Below, piece after piece: positions 6,349 to 15,578 of a DNA stretch of 32,857 bases. Position numbers and translations under genes: made by a program. The DNA is taken from the NCBI GenBank assembly GCA_024638765.1, contig JAHEJT010000041.1, positions 1 through 32,857 of the forward strand, read 5' to 3'. The stretch comes from Verrucomicrobiales bacterium. Lineage in GTDB: Bacteria > Verrucomicrobiota > Verrucomicrobiia > Verrucomicrobiales > DEV007. A model generated the notes under the pieces. That model saw only the letters and a list, made by a program, of their open reading frames with translations. It was not told the DNA's origin and ran no database searches. Every line of letters begins with the position of its first letter. Within the stretch, counting starts at the first letter, position 1.

Positions 6349-8193
6349 ATGGATGGCGATGACGTGATTGTGGGGATTGATCTGGGGACGACGAATTCGT
6401 TGATCGGGGTAGTCGATTCGGGGTTCCCGATTTTATTGGCGGATGCGGAGGGCGCGCGATTGCTGCCTTCGGTAGTGAGTTTTCCGGAAAGCGAATCGGG
6501 GGGTGAGGTGCTGGTGGGCGCCCCGGCGCTGCGCGCGCGGGCCTTGCACCCGGCACGGACGGTAACCTCGGTAAAACGCCTGATGGGGAGGCGTGCCGGA
6601 GAGATCACGGGGAAAGAAGAGCTCGGATTCGCGGTCGCGGGCGAAGCGGGCGAGCCGCTGCGCATCGCGATTCCAGGATTGGAAAGCCGCTATGCGCCGG
6701 AGGAAATATCGGCGCTGATCTTAGGCCGCCTGAAGGAAAACGCGGAGAAGGCGCTCGGGTTCTCCGTGTCGCGCGCGGTGATCACTGTGCCTGCTTACTT
6801 TAACGATGCCCAGCGCACCGCCACCATGCGCGCGGGAGAGCTGGCCGGGTTTGCCGTGGAGCGCATTCTCAACGAGCCGACGGCGGCGGCGTTGGCCTAC
6901 GGACTCGATCGGCTCACGGAAAAATCAAGAGTCGCGGTTTACGACCTCGGCGGCGGGACCTTCGATATTTCCATCCTGGAACTGCACGAGGGAGTTTTCC
7001 AAGTGATCGGAACCCATGGGGATACGCAGCTGGGGGGGGACGATTTTGACGCCGCCTTGGCGGCGTCAATGGAAGATGGAAGATGGAAGATGGAAGATGG
7101 GGTTGAGGCGGCGGCAATTGGGGTGCGTGCTCGATTGCTGGAAGCGGCGCGGGAGGCGAAAGAGAAGTTGTCGGTGGAAGAAGAGGTCGTGGTGCGGCTG
7201 CCGTTCCTGGTTGATGGCGAAAATCTTGAGCGCACGGTGACGCGGGGAGAATTTGAGAAGCTGATCGCGCCGTTCCTGGACCGGACGCGCCGGCACTGTC
7301 TGCATGTGCTCGCGGATGCCGGATTGGAACCGGGCGATCTCGACGAAGTCATCCTGGTGGGCGGGAGCACCCGGATTCCGCGGGTGCGGACGCTGGTGGC
7401 GGAGATTTTCGGGCGGGAACCCAATTTATCGCAGCACCCGGATGAAGCGGTGGCCCTGGGAGCCACCATCCAGGGAGGGATTCTATCCGGCGCGCTTAAA
7501 GAGATGGTCCTGCTGGACGTGACGCCCCTCTCGCTGGGGATCGAAACCTTTGGCGGATTGATGAATGTCATCATTGCGCGAAACACGACGATTCCCGCCA
7601 AGGCAGGAGAGATGTTCACGAACGCGGTGGCGAACCAGGAGTCCATGTTGATCCGCGTCCTCCAGGGGGAGCGCGAAATGGCGAACGACAACTGGGAATT
7701 GGGCAAGTTTGAGATTCCTTTCGAGAAAGGGCAAAGGGGAAGCGCGCGTGTCGGGGTGCAGTTTGCGATCGATGAAAACGGCATCCTCGAAGTCCTGGCC
7801 CGGGACACTGTGCGTAACCATGATAAAGTGCTCAAGATTGTCGATGCCGCCGTCGACGTCGAGGACGCGAAGGTCGAGTCCATGATCAGTGAATCCGTCG
7901 AGCACGCCTTCGAGGACATGAACGCGCGAAAGTGGACCGAGGCTCGATTGAAAAGTGAAGAGCTTTTACCCGCGGTGAAAGCGGGTGTAGCGGCCCTGCG
8001 ATCCAAGATGAAGGAAGGCGAGGTATCGAGGATCGAAGCAGCGGCTCACGAGGTGAAAGCCGCGCTCGAGAATGAGCCGCGCGATTTAAGGCGGTTGCAG
8101 GAGGCCAACGACCGGCTCGATGAAGTGACTCAGGGGCTGGCGGGATTGCTGGTGGAGAAAGCGATGGACGAGGCCCTGGAAGAAAGGCCGTGA
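6349..8193 (+). CDS. hscA: Fe-S assembly chaperone HscA (Hsp70 family)
   Basis: An Hsp70-type ATPase that, with HscB, promotes cluster transfer from the Fe-S scaffold. Seen motifs are DLGTTNS near the N-terminus, [24 protein letters not shown] and [11 protein letters not shown]. The substrate-binding domain follows, from [14 protein letters not shown] through [10 protein letters not shown]. At 614 aa it is close to E. coli HscA and lacks the extended acidic tail of DnaK. That size and the hscB neighbour favour HscA. ATG 6349 has GAGAGAGA 9 bp upstream. Residues 241-251 ([11 protein letters not shown]) are encoded by a heptamer tandem repeat inserted after [12 protein letters not shown] in the ATPase domain, which is odd for such a conserved protein. 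A divergent DnaK is the alternative. Confidence 0.9.
   Translation: MDGDDVIVGIDLGTTNSLIGVVDSGFPILLADAEGARLLPSVVSFPESESGGEVLVGAPALRARALHPARTVTSVKRLMGRRAGEITGKEELGFAVAGEAGEPLRIAIPGLESRYAPEEISALILGRLKENAEKALGFSVSRAVITVPAYFNDAQRTATMRAGELAGFAVERILNEPTAAALAYGLDRLTEKSRVAVYDLGGGTFDISILELHEGVFQVIGTHGDTQLGGDDFDAALAASMEDGRWKMEDGVEAAAIGVRARLLEAAREAKEKLSVEEEVVVRLPFLVDGENLERTVTRGEFEKLIAPFLDRTRRHCLHVLADAGLEPGDLDEVILVGGSTRIPRVRTLVAEIFGREPNLSQHPDEAVALGATIQGGILSGALKEMVLLDVTPLSLGIETFGGLMNVIIARNTTIPAKAGEMFTNAVANQESMLIRVLQGEREMANDNWELGKFEIPFEKGQRGSARVGVQFAIDENGILEVLARDTVRNHDKVLKIVDAAVDVEDAKVESMISESVEHAFEDMNARKWTEARLKSEELLPAVKAGVAALRSKMKEGEVSRIEAAAHEVKAALENEPRDLRRLQEANDRLDEVTQGLAGLLVEKAMDEALEERP
7069..7100 (+). 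repeat. (ATGGAAG)4.6 heptamer array inside hscA
   Basis: Four full copies of ATGGAAG plus ATGG, in frame, encoding residues 241-251 of HscA. The heptamer contains no stop codon in any frame, unlike the arrays that follow rep and actE. Three copies equal seven codons, so gain or loss of three copies would keep the frame. Confidence 0.95.
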
Positions 8194-8347
8194 GGGACCT
8201 GAAGTGGCGGGCGGTGTCTCGCCCGGCTTTCCGAAACTGCCCCGATGAGAATCTCTCTCCCTCCAGCGAGTGAGAGCGGGCAATCTCTTTCCGGGACTTC
8301 CTCCGGTTGCAGTTTTCGCGCGAGTAGAGGATAGTGGCCCGGGAGTG

Positions 8348-8382
8348 GGAGTGCCTCCGCGCCGGCAGGCGTGCCGCACTCC
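8348..8382. repeat. Inverted repeat GGAGTGC...GCACTCC
   Basis: A 35-bp element with 7-bp outer arms and an inner CGCC-GGCA-GGCG hairpin, in the 244-bp gap after hscA. Its GGAGTG...CACTCC form resembles dispersed repeats I recall from Verrucomicrobiota. The open frame of the next gene crosses it, but I place that gene's start downstream at 8438. The rest of the gap shows no other feature. Confidence 0.5.
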
Positions 8383-8437
8383 AGAATGCAGGAGCGCTCG
8401 GCGGGAGGATTCCGCCGGGAGCAATCGATGCCCAGCA

Positions 8438-10255
8438 ATGACGGATTCGGAATTCTCCAAGCAGCCGAGAGAGGAATCGAGGGAGCCGAGCGCCCCTTGC
8501 CCCACATGTGGCGCGGATCCGAGCGGGTTCCGGATCGACACTGAAGGGGCACTTATCTGCGGAGAATGCAGCGAACTAATCCAATCAGTCGCAGCCGAGG
8601 GCGGACAGGAAGCGGGCGGCGCCAGGACTTCTCTCCCCCGCGAGCGCGTGGACAGGGAGGCAGGGATAGCGCGCGAAGACCGGCTTTTCAAGTCGGTCCA
8701 AATGGGCAAGTCCGACGCGCCGGGCGCGGGCCGCGCGTTCGTGCGGTATGGAAAATTTTCGGCGAAGGGAATGATCGCCTTTGCTTGCCCCGTCTGTTCC
8801 CGTCCCATCTGGGTGAAGTCGTCGCTGGCCGGCAAGAAGACAATTTGCGAGGGTTGTCATGCCAAACTTCTCGCGCCGGTTCCCGAAACGGGACAGGTCG
8901 TCAAGATCCTGGACAATCCCCAAAAGCGGCACGGGGACGCGGGAGCTGGTCCGGGGAACAAGACCGAATTGCCTCCTCCGCGTGAACAGGAAGCCCCGCT
9001 CGGAAACGTTAGCGAGGAGAAAGCCATGGAACCGCCAAGTGGCGAGCCGGTGGAGCGTGACCCGGTATTCGCCGACTTGGAGGACGAGCGGGAAGATTAT
9101 CCTTTTCTGGTCGATAGCCTCGATCCCGTGGGGCTGGAAGGTGAAGGGGAGGGGCGAGAAGATCGCCCCGGGGAAGCAAGAAGACCCTTGGAGAAAGTTA
9201 TCCAACCGGAAGGGGACGCGATTCTTGGTGCAGAAGATGAGCGAGGGACGCACTCCAGTGAAGTTTCGCTCGAAAAGAAAAAGAAGTATCAGCTGAAGAA
9301 GCGGAAAAACTGGTCGCCACGCAAATCGAAAAAGCGAGTCAAGCGATCGCGTCATGCGCCGGGCAAAGACCTCGAGGGATGGGAACTGAATCCTTCGAAA
9401 GACAAGGCGCGCCAGAAGCGTGAGCGCATCGCCAGGAAGGTCCAACGAATCGGCACCGCTTTGCTGATTCTTGCAGTGGGGAGTGTCATTTATTTCAGCC
9501 TGGCCTCCGCATTCAGGAAATCTTCGGAAGACATCGTCCCTGCGGCGGCTTCCAGGGAAACCAAGCCTGAGTCCCAGGAAATACTGTTACCGCCTCCCGA
9601 ATACCTGGATGAGGTTCGAGACGCCATTGATGGCTTTTTCAAGGCGGAAAGCCTCGATGAGAAGGCACGTTACGTGCGCACACCTGAGAAGGCGCTTCCG
9701 GGAATGCGGCGTTATTACGCGGGAGTCACGGATTTATCCACGCCCTACGAATTTGACGGCCAGGCGACCTACGATAGCTCCGGAGAGCAATTATTTGTCT
9801 TCGTGCAGGTGCTCGTCGATCACGTCAAGCCGCGCGCCGTGGCCCTGGAGAGATCGGGAGGGCGCTTTCTCGTCGATTGGGAAAGCTTCGTGGGGTACTC
9901 GGAGACGCCCTGGGAAAATTTTCTCGGGCCGAGCGGTGTGGATTCCGGCGTCTTCCGGGTGCTGGTGACGATTGACGATTATTACAATCTGGATTTCGCG
10001 GATTCCTCCCGTTACCTGTGTTTGAAAATAGCCGATCTCGATGACACCCAATCCTGCTTCGGATACGTGGAACGCGACTCGGTCGACGGAAGATTGATCG
10101 AACAGGTGCTTTCCCGAAACTTGCAATTCGGCGCCCCGGCGGGGCATCTCATGCTGGAACTGCGCTTCCCCGAAGGCGCCCCCGCAAGACATGGTCTCGC
10201 AAGCGCGCAGGTGGAAGTTGTCAAGATGGTTCGCGACAACTGGCTGGTGCGTTGA
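8438..10255 (+). CDS. Double zinc-ribbon, single-pass membrane protein of unknown function
   Basis: I do not recognise a named family. From ATG 8438 it is 605 aa. Two zinc-ribbon-like motifs lie near the N-terminus: C21/C24 with C41/C44, and C117/C120 with C137/C140. The second, CPVC...AGKK...CEGC, resembles ribbons common in PVC-phylum proteins. A long acidic then lysine/arginine-rich linker follows (about 150-335), then one membrane helix at about 338-359 (TALLILAVGSVIYFSLASAF). The C-terminal domain of about 245 residues is presumably outside the cytoplasm and has no motif I know. The topology suggests a cytoplasmic metal- or nucleic-acid-binding head tethered to an external domain. The frame stays open upstream to 8270, but that part is repeat-like. 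Confidence 0.75.
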   Translation: MTDSEFSKQPREESREPSAPCPTCGADPSGFRIDTEGALICGECSELIQSVAAEGGQEAGGARTSLPRERVDREAGIAREDRLFKSVQMGKSDAPGAGRAFVRYGKFSAKGMIAFACPVCSRPIWVKSSLAGKKTICEGCHAKLLAPVPETGQVVKILDNPQKRHGDAGAGPGNKTELPPPREQEAPLGNVSEEKAMEPPSGEPVERDPVFADLEDEREDYPFLVDSLDPVGLEGEGEGREDRPGEARRPLEKVIQPEGDAILGAEDERGTHSSEVSLEKKKKYQLKKRKNWSPRKSKKRVKRSRHAPGKDLEGWELNPSKDKARQKRERIARKVQRIGTALLILAVGSVIYFSLASAFRKSSEDIVPAAASRETKPESQEILLPPPEYLDEVRDAIDGFFKAESLDEKARYVRTPEKALPGMRRYYAGVTDLSTPYEFDGQATYDSSGEQLFVFVQVLVDHVKPRAVALERSGGRFLVDWESFVGYSETPWENFLGPSGVDSGVFRVLVTIDDYYNLDFADSSRYLCLKIADLDDTQSCFGYVERDSVDGRLIEQVLSRNLQFGAPAGHLMLELRFPEGAPARHGLASAQVEVVKMVRDNWLVR

Positions 10256-10290
10256 AGCGAGTTGAGAGTAGCGGCGGCATCCCCTGGCCC

Positions 10291-10312
10291 GCCGAAGCCC
10301 GGAGGGCGAAGG
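10291..10312. repeat. CCTTCG...CTTCGG dispersed repeat, copy 2
   Basis: GCCGAAGCCCGGAGGGCGAA with two more G matches the reverse complement of 4954-4975 at 21 of 22 bases. It lies in frame upstream of trhO, so a naive start at TTG 10252 would add a false repeat-encoded N-terminus. A second hairpin repeat follows at 10341-10356. Confidence 0.6.
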
Positions 10313-10340
10313 AGGCTGCCGCCGAATCGATGAAAAACGG

Positions 10341-10356
10341 TCCCGACTCGTCGGGA
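10341..10356. repeat. CCGACTCGTCGG hairpin repeat, copy 2
   Basis: TCCCGACTCGTCGGGA has a perfect 6-bp stem and a CTCG loop. It is related to 5320-5337 by compensatory arm changes. It lies 18 bp before the trhO start I prefer. Confidence 0.55.
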
Positions 10357-10374
10357 GAAGCAATCGCTACTTCC

Positions 10375-11319
10375 ATGACCCAAGAGAGCAAGAGTGCGGA
10401 GTTGCCTTACCGGGTGCTTTCTTATTACCACTACGTGCGGATCGAGAATCCTGCCGCGTTGGTGCAGAGTCAGCGCGACCTCTGCCAGGAATTGGATTTG
10501 AAAGGACGTGTCCTCATCGGCAGAGAGGGGATCAACGGGACCGTCTCGGGAAGCACCGAGGCCGCCGCTGGATACATGCACGCGATGCGTGACGCTGCCC
10601 TGACCCGCGAAATGGAGTTCAAGGTCGATGGCGCGCCGGGCCATGTCTTTGCGCGGCTTTCTATCAAGGAACGCCCCGAGGTGGTGACCCTGGGTCTGCC
10701 GCCGGGCGAGGACATCGACCCCCGGAAGCGCACGGGCCGGCATCTCACGCCGAGTGAATTCCAGGAGCTAATGGAAACAGAGGAGGTCGTCCTCCTGGAC
10801 GGCCGGAACCGGTACGAATCCGACCTGGGCAGATTTCGGGGGGCCATCTGTCCGGATGTGGAGCATTTCCGGGATTTCCCGGCGTGGATTCGCAAAAACC
10901 TGGGAGCACTCAAGGATCGCAAAATTCTGACGTACTGCACGGGTGGAATCCGCTGCGAGAAACTGACAGGATTCCTTCTGCATGAAGGATTTACGGATGT
11001 TTGCCAGCTGCGGGGAGGGATCCTCGACTACGGCAGCGATCCCGAGGTGCAGGGCCGGGATTTCGAGGGTCTCTGCTACGTCTTCGACGAGAGAATCGGG
11101 GTGGAGGTGAACCGGACCGAGTCGCGTCGAATCATATCACGCTGCCGTCATTGTGGGAAATTGAGCCCGCGCTATCGGAATTGCGGGTGGCCGCAGTGCA
11201 ATGCGCAGTTCTTTTGCTGCCAGGGCTGTGAGGGGGAATTCGGGAGGTTTTGCTCGGTCGCGTGCCGGGAAAAGAAGGAAAATCAGGCGATGGCAGGACA
11301 CCCCGGGGAGAAGGGTTGA
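10375..11319 (+). CDS. trhO: tRNA uridine(34) hydroxylase TrhO (rhodanese-domain, YceA family)
   Basis: An oxygen-dependent hydroxylase making 5-hydroxyuridine at tRNA position 34, acting in the cytosol. The N-terminal acylphosphatase-like part holds GRVLIGREGINGTVSG. The rhodanese domain follows with LLDGRNRYESDLGRF and the active loop CTGGIRCEK, then LRGGILDYG and CYVFDER. The C-terminal tail is cysteine-rich (CRHCG...CGWPQC...CCQGC...CSVAC), matching the extended TrhO subgroup and probably binding zinc. I chose ATG 10375 (314 aa), just before LPYRVLSYYHYVRI. ATG 10330 and the open frame from 10252 would add repeat-encoded residues. Confidence 0.93.
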   Translation: MTQESKSAELPYRVLSYYHYVRIENPAALVQSQRDLCQELDLKGRVLIGREGINGTVSGSTEAAAGYMHAMRDAALTREMEFKVDGAPGHVFARLSIKERPEVVTLGLPPGEDIDPRKRTGRHLTPSEFQELMETEEVVLLDGRNRYESDLGRFRGAICPDVEHFRDFPAWIRKNLGALKDRKILTYCTGGIRCEKLTGFLLHEGFTDVCQLRGGILDYGSDPEVQGRDFEGLCYVFDERIGVEVNRTESRRIISRCRHCGKLSPRYRNCGWPQCNAQFFCCQGCEGEFGRFCSVACREKKENQAMAGHPGEKG

Positions 11320-11350
11320 GGCCGGTCGGTGCGCGCGGGGCAGGGCGGCG

Positions 11351-11389
11351 GAAAATCGGGGGAAATCGGCCTAAAAATTCCCGATTTTC
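11351..11389. promoter_or_regulatory. 10-bp inverted repeat between trhO and actA
   Basis: GAAAATCGGG (11351-11360) and CCCGATTTTC (11380-11389) are perfect inverted arms around 19 nt. The position fits either a weak terminator for trhO (no T-tract follows) or an operator for the respiratory cluster. It ends 3 bp before the CRP-like palindrome. Confidence 0.5.
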
Positions 11390-11391
11390 GC

Positions 11392-11419
11392 TTGTGAAAC
11401 TTTTCACAAAGTCTATAAA
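11392..11419 (+). promoter_or_regulatory. Candidate sigma-70 promoter overlapping a CRP/FNR-family palindrome
   Basis: TTGTGAAACTTTTCACAA (11392-11409) is a perfect 8-bp inverted repeat with a 2-bp centre and contains TGTGA-N6-TCACA, the CRP half-site pattern. TTGTGA (11392-11397) and TATAAA (11414-11419), 16 bp apart, can act as -35 and -10. Transcription would begin about 5 nt before the actA ATG, giving a nearly leaderless message. A regulator bound here would cover the -35, which suggests repression. Confidence 0.55.
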
Positions 11420-11430
11420 CCCAGCCAGCA

Positions 11431-12192
11431 ATGGGTAATTTCTTTCCGCGCTGGTCGAACCTGCTGCCGCTGAAACTCGCCTTCTGCCTGGTCGTGCTTG
11501 GCCTGGCGGTGGCGTGCGCCATGGCGTATTACTTCACCCCGAAGTACACGCGGGTGGGATATATGCCGAGTCAGCCGGTGGCTTTCGACCACAGCATTCA
11601 CGTCACTCAACTGGGATTGGATTGCCGCTACTGTCACAGTTTCGTGGAAGAGTCCCCGCACTCTAACGTGCCCACCACCCAGACGTGTTACAACTGCCAC
11701 TCGGTGGTGCAGAAGGACAACCCCAAGCTGGCTCCGGTGCACGAGAGCATGGAGACCGGAGAACCGATTCACTGGGTGCAGATCCATCAACCTCCGGATT
11801 ATGTCTTTTTCAATCACTCCGTACACATTGCGCGCGGCGTCAGCTGCCAACGCTGCCATGGGCAGGTCGACGAAATGGAAACGGTGTATCATGCCGAACC
11901 TCACAGCATGGGCTGGTGCCTGAATTGCCATCGGGCCCCGGAAAAGCATCTTCGCCCGCAGCGCGAGGTCTTTAATTTGACCTGGAAACCCGAGGACGAG
12001 GACCGTGAAACCTTTTACCGCGAAACCGCCGACCTCGCAGGCCTGTCCTATGAAGAACTGCTGGGCGCGTCCCGGGAAAAATTCGGGTTCGAGGAAATGG
12101 ACGAGCCGATGAGCCAGCGTGAAGTGGGAGGAGTCCTCAAAGAAGCCTGGGGAGTGAGTCCGCCGGAAGGCTGCGCCGGGTGTCATCGCTGA
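11431..12192 (+). CDS. actA: Alternative Complex III subunit A, pentaheme cytochrome c
   Basis: A membrane-anchored pentaheme cytochrome c that carries electrons out of Alternative Complex III, the menaquinol:cytochrome c oxidoreductase replacing bc1. It is 253 aa. One hydrophobic helix at about 13-34 anchors it, and the rest faces the periplasm. Five CxxCH sites are seen at C65-H69, C86-H90, C139-H143, C163-H167 and C248-H252, with additional His residues (H54, H57, H129, H132) available as second axial ligands. It is first in the act cluster, 48 bp before actB, directly behind the promoter-palindrome region. There is no clear ribosome-binding site. The heme count and neighbours make the call firm. 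Confidence 0.95.
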   Translation: MGNFFPRWSNLLPLKLAFCLVVLGLAVACAMAYYFTPKYTRVGYMPSQPVAFDHSIHVTQLGLDCRYCHSFVEESPHSNVPTTQTCYNCHSVVQKDNPKLAPVHESMETGEPIHWVQIHQPPDYVFFNHSVHIARGVSCQRCHGQVDEMETVYHAEPHSMGWCLNCHRAPEKHLRPQREVFNLTWKPEDEDRETFYRETADLAGLSYEELLGASREKFGFEEMDEPMSQREVGGVLKEAWGVSPPEGCAGCHR

Positions 12193-12240
12193 AAATTCCC
12201 GCCCCCGCATCTCCCACAGCTTCAATTTTTTAATCGATCA

Positions 12241-15200
12241 ATGAAACGTCAATGGCATCACCCCGAATCGCCCGATACCGCATCCGCGGGCCGGCGCTAT
12301 TGGCGAAGCGCGGGCGAGCTCGACGACACCCCTGATTTCCGGGAGTGGCTGGAGCGGGAGTTTCCGCGGGGGGCCGCCGAGCTCAAAGGTCCGGAAGCCG
12401 ATGACGTCTCGCGTCGCAACTTTTTGAAATACATGGGCGCGGCGACTTCGCTCGCCGGATTCGGGATGTCCGGCTGCCGGCGGCCTGAAGCTTTCCTGGT
12501 GCCTTACACCAAGCATGTCGAGTGGATTATTCCGGGCAAGCCGCTGCTCTACTCTTCGGTCCGGCCGGGAGTGGATGACAGCACGCCGCTCGTCGTCACG
12601 ACGCACGAGGGGCGACCCATCAAGCTCGACGGTAATCCGCTCCATCCTGGGGGCAACGGTGGAAGCGACGCCTTTACACAGGCTTCCATCCTCGATCTCT
12701 ACGATCCCGATCGCTCCAAACAAACTCTTCACGGAGGCGAAGCGAGCAGCGCGGAGGAATTCGACGCCTTTATCGCGGAGCGTTTCAAGCTCGGCACTAT
12801 CGATGGCGGCCAGGGGGTGGCGTTCCTGGTCGGCGACAGCAGTTCTCCGACGCGTGCCGCCGTCATCGAGAAACTTCGCAACAAATATCCGAAATCCAAT
12901 TGGTTCCGGTACGAGCCTCTCAGTCCTGAAAATCTCCGGCGCGCCACCCGCCAGGCATTCGGGCCCGGCGTCCGCCAAGTGCCGCGATTCAACCGCGCGG
13001 ACCGTGTGCTCTCCCTGAACTGCGATTTTCTTGGGATCGACCAGCCCACCGCACAGTCCATCGGCCAGTTCTCGCGCCGCCGCCGCCTCCATGGCGACAA
13101 GAAAAGCATGAACCGCCTTTACACGGTGGAGCCCGCCTTCACGCTGACTGGCGGCATGGCGGACCACCGCCTGCGTTTGCCGGCCAGCCAGATCAATAAA
13201 ATCGCACTGCTCTTTGCCGAATCGATCGCCAAGCTGACCGGAGACGCCGGTCTCTCTGCGGCGATCAAGCCGTTGGTTTCCAAGGTCAACAAAGCGGTCT
13301 TCGATATCGAGTGGATCCATACCTGCGCCGAGGATCTTGCGGCTGCCAAGGGGAAAGCGCTCATCGTCGCCGGACCGCGGCAGTCCACCGAGCTGCACTT
13401 GCTGGTGGCGCGAATGAATGAAGCCCTGGGAAGTTTCCAAGGCGGCGAAAGCGCCACCATCGAGCTGCTTCAGACAAAGGAAAAATCCCTGCCGGGGATC
13501 CGCGCGCTGGCGAACGCGATCAAAGAGGGCCAGGTCTCCACCCTCTTCGTGACCACCGAGGGCGATCCCGTTTATGACGCCCCGGCCAATCTCGATTTCG
13601 CTAAAATTTACGCATCGGTCGAAACCACGGTCCATCTCGGGCTGCGGCGCAACGCCACGGCGCGCGCCTCGACATGGCATCTCCCCGCCGCCCATTTTCT
13701 CGAGAGCTGGGGGGACGCCCTTTCGGCCACCGGCTTGTATTCCATCGTGCAGCCGGCAATTCTTCCGCTTTACGGCGGGATTTCGGAACTGGAATTGTGC
13801 CTCAAGATTCTCGATCCGCCTGTCCCGGCCGCTCCTGCCATCGCGGGTGTCGAACCAGAGGCGGAAGCACCGGCGCCGGCCCCGTTGCCGGGTGCGGCCG
13901 AAGATCCGGGTCCGGTCTATGGCCTCGTCATGGAGACGCTCGGGAAACGGGCTAAAAAAGGCGATCTCAAGACCGTCGCGAATCACACCCTGCGCGACGG
14001 ATTCCTGGCGGGTTCCCGCTACGCCCAAGCCGCCTCCACAAAGGCCGACGCAGAGAAGACAGCTGAGGGGATCGCGAAGCTCAAGCTGCTCGACTTTCCC
14101 TGGAAAGAATCCATGGAGGTGGTGTTCAGCGCCGACGCGACGATCCACGACGGACGATACATCAACAACGGCTGGCTGCAGGAAGTGCCCGATCCCGTGA
14201 CCAAGCTTACCTGGGACAATGCGGCACTGATGAGTTTCAAGACCGCGCGCGATCTCGGTATTGAAGAGGACGGGGAGATGATCCGGGTGGAGATCGGCGG
14301 CGAGAGTATTGAAATTCCCGCCCTCAAATCGCCCGGGCACGCCGACAACACTTTGAGCATCGCCGTGGGATACGGTCAGCAAGCCTGCGGCCGCGTCGGC
14401 GAAGGCACGGGTTTCAATGTCTATCCGCTGCGCACGGCCGGTATCGGCGAATATGTGCGCGCCGGGGCCGTCGTGAAAACCACCGGAAAACACCACGATC
14501 TCGCGGTGACCTCCGAGCATTACAGCATGGAAGGCCGGGCGCTGGTGCGAGAGGGCACCTTGGAGCGATTCGTGAAGGATCCGGACTTCGCGGCTTCCGA
14601 GGGCATGGACGCGCACATTCCGCAGAACATCTCCCTTTATAAAGGCCCGGATTATCTCGATCCGGATTCTCCCCAAAACCGCAGCTGGCCGGTGGATCCG
14701 CATCACCAGTGGGCCATGACGATCGATTTGAACAGCTGCATCGGGTGCAATGCCTGCGTCATCGCCTGCCAGGCGGAGAACAATATTCCCATTGTGGGCA
14801 AGGATCAGGTGATCAAAGGCCGCGAGATGCACTGGATCCGGATGGACCGTTATTTCTCCAGCGCGCGCGAAGAAACCAGCGACACCCGGGGCCGGCCGGA
14901 CCTGGACGAAGACCGCATCGAGATGCTGACCCAGCCGGTGGCGTGCGTGCACTGTGAATCGGCGCCCTGTGAAACGGTGTGCCCGGTCAACGCCACCGTG
15001 CACAGTGACGACGGCCTCAATGTGATGGCTTACAATCGCTGCATCGGGACGCGGTATTGCGCCAATAACTGTCCTTACAAGGCGCGTCGGTTCAACTTTT
15101 TCGATTATAACAAGCGGCCCCTGGACGAACTTTACCGGGGTCCGCTGGCCGCGCCGGAGGGTCTTGGGACCACCAGCCTCAAGCTGCAGAAGAACCCGGA

Positions 15201-15555
15201 CGTCAGTGTCCGCATGCGGGGTGTCATCGAAAAGTGCACGTATTGCGTGCAGAGGATTCAGACCGCCAAGATCAAGGCCGCCCGTAAAGCGGGGGCCACC
15301 AAGGATGTCCAGGTGGAGACCGGAGGCGTCACCGTCGCCTGTCAGCAGGCCTGTCCCGCCGAGGCGATCGTTTTCGGCAACCTCAAGGATTCCGAGGACA
15401 AGATTCACGAAAGCAGAGATAATCCGCGCAATTACGATTTGCTGAAGTATATCGGGACGCGGCCGCGCACCAGTTACCTGGCGCGGGTGCGCAATCCCAA
15501 TGCAGCCATGCCGGACGCCGCCCACGTGGGCGGCGCCACCGTCCACATGCACTGA
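12241..15555 (+). CDS. actB: Alternative Complex III subunit B, molybdopterin-oxidoreductase-like and Fe-S protein fusion
   Basis: The largest ACIII subunit (1104 aa), passing electrons through Fe-S clusters between ActC and the hemes. The N-terminal part (about 85-800) has the molybdopterin oxidoreductase fold; in ACIII this domain is known to carry no Mo cofactor. A twin-arginine motif, SRRNFLK at 57-63, is followed by a hydrophobic stretch ending at Cys79, so Tat export with lipid anchoring is plausible. The C-terminal part (about 825-1040) holds four cysteine groups: [11 protein letters not shown] from C833, [24 protein letters not shown] and CTYC...CQQAC. That agrees with the three 4Fe-4S and one 3Fe-4S clusters known for ActB. 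An equally long open frame exists on the opposite strand and is a codon-bias shadow. Confidence 0.96.
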   Translation: MKRQWHHPESPDTASAGRRYWRSAGELDDTPDFREWLEREFPRGAAELKGPEADDVSRRNFLKYMGAATSLAGFGMSGCRRPEAFLVPYTKHVEWIIPGKPLLYSSVRPGVDDSTPLVVTTHEGRPIKLDGNPLHPGGNGGSDAFTQASILDLYDPDRSKQTLHGGEASSAEEFDAFIAERFKLGTIDGGQGVAFLVGDSSSPTRAAVIEKLRNKYPKSNWFRYEPLSPENLRRATRQAFGPGVRQVPRFNRADRVLSLNCDFLGIDQPTAQSIGQFSRRRRLHGDKKSMNRLYTVEPAFTLTGGMADHRLRLPASQINKIALLFAESIAKLTGDAGLSAAIKPLVSKVNKAVFDIEWIHTCAEDLAAAKGKALIVAGPRQSTELHLLVARMNEALGSFQGGESATIELLQTKEKSLPGIRALANAIKEGQVSTLFVTTEGDPVYDAPANLDFAKIYASVETTVHLGLRRNATARASTWHLPAAHFLESWGDALSATGLYSIVQPAILPLYGGISELELCLKILDPPVPAAPAIAGVEPEAEAPAPAPLPGAAEDPGPVYGLVMETLGKRAKKGDLKTVANHTLRDGFLAGSRYAQAASTKADAEKTAEGIAKLKLLDFPWKESMEVVFSADATIHDGRYINNGWLQEVPDPVTKLTWDNAALMSFKTARDLGIEEDGEMIRVEIGGESIEIPALKSPGHADNTLSIAVGYGQQACGRVGEGTGFNVYPLRTAGIGEYVRAGAVVKTTGKHHDLAVTSEHYSMEGRALVREGTLERFVKDPDFAASEGMDAHIPQNISLYKGPDYLDPDSPQNRSWPVDPHHQWAMTIDLNSCIGCNACVIACQAENNIPIVGKDQVIKGREMHWIRMDRYFSSAREETSDTRGRPDLDEDRIEMLTQPVACVHCESAPCETVCPVNATVHSDDGLNVMAYNRCIGTRYCANNCPYKARRFNFFDYNKRPLDELYRGPLAAPEGLGTTSLKLQKNPDVSVRMRGVIEKCTYCVQRIQTAKIKAARKAGATKDVQVETGGVTVACQQACPAEAIVFGNLKDSEDKIHESRDNPRNYDLLKYIGTRPRTSYLARVRNPNAAMPDAAHVGGATVHMH

Positions 15556-15578
15556 GCGCGCGCGCGACCATCAATTTT

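Noticed and set aside
12238..15552. A 1104-codon open frame on the minus strand opposite actB
   Set aside because: It mirrors actB almost exactly, has no family motif, and arises from GC-rich codon use. ActB has complete Fe-S and Tat motifs.
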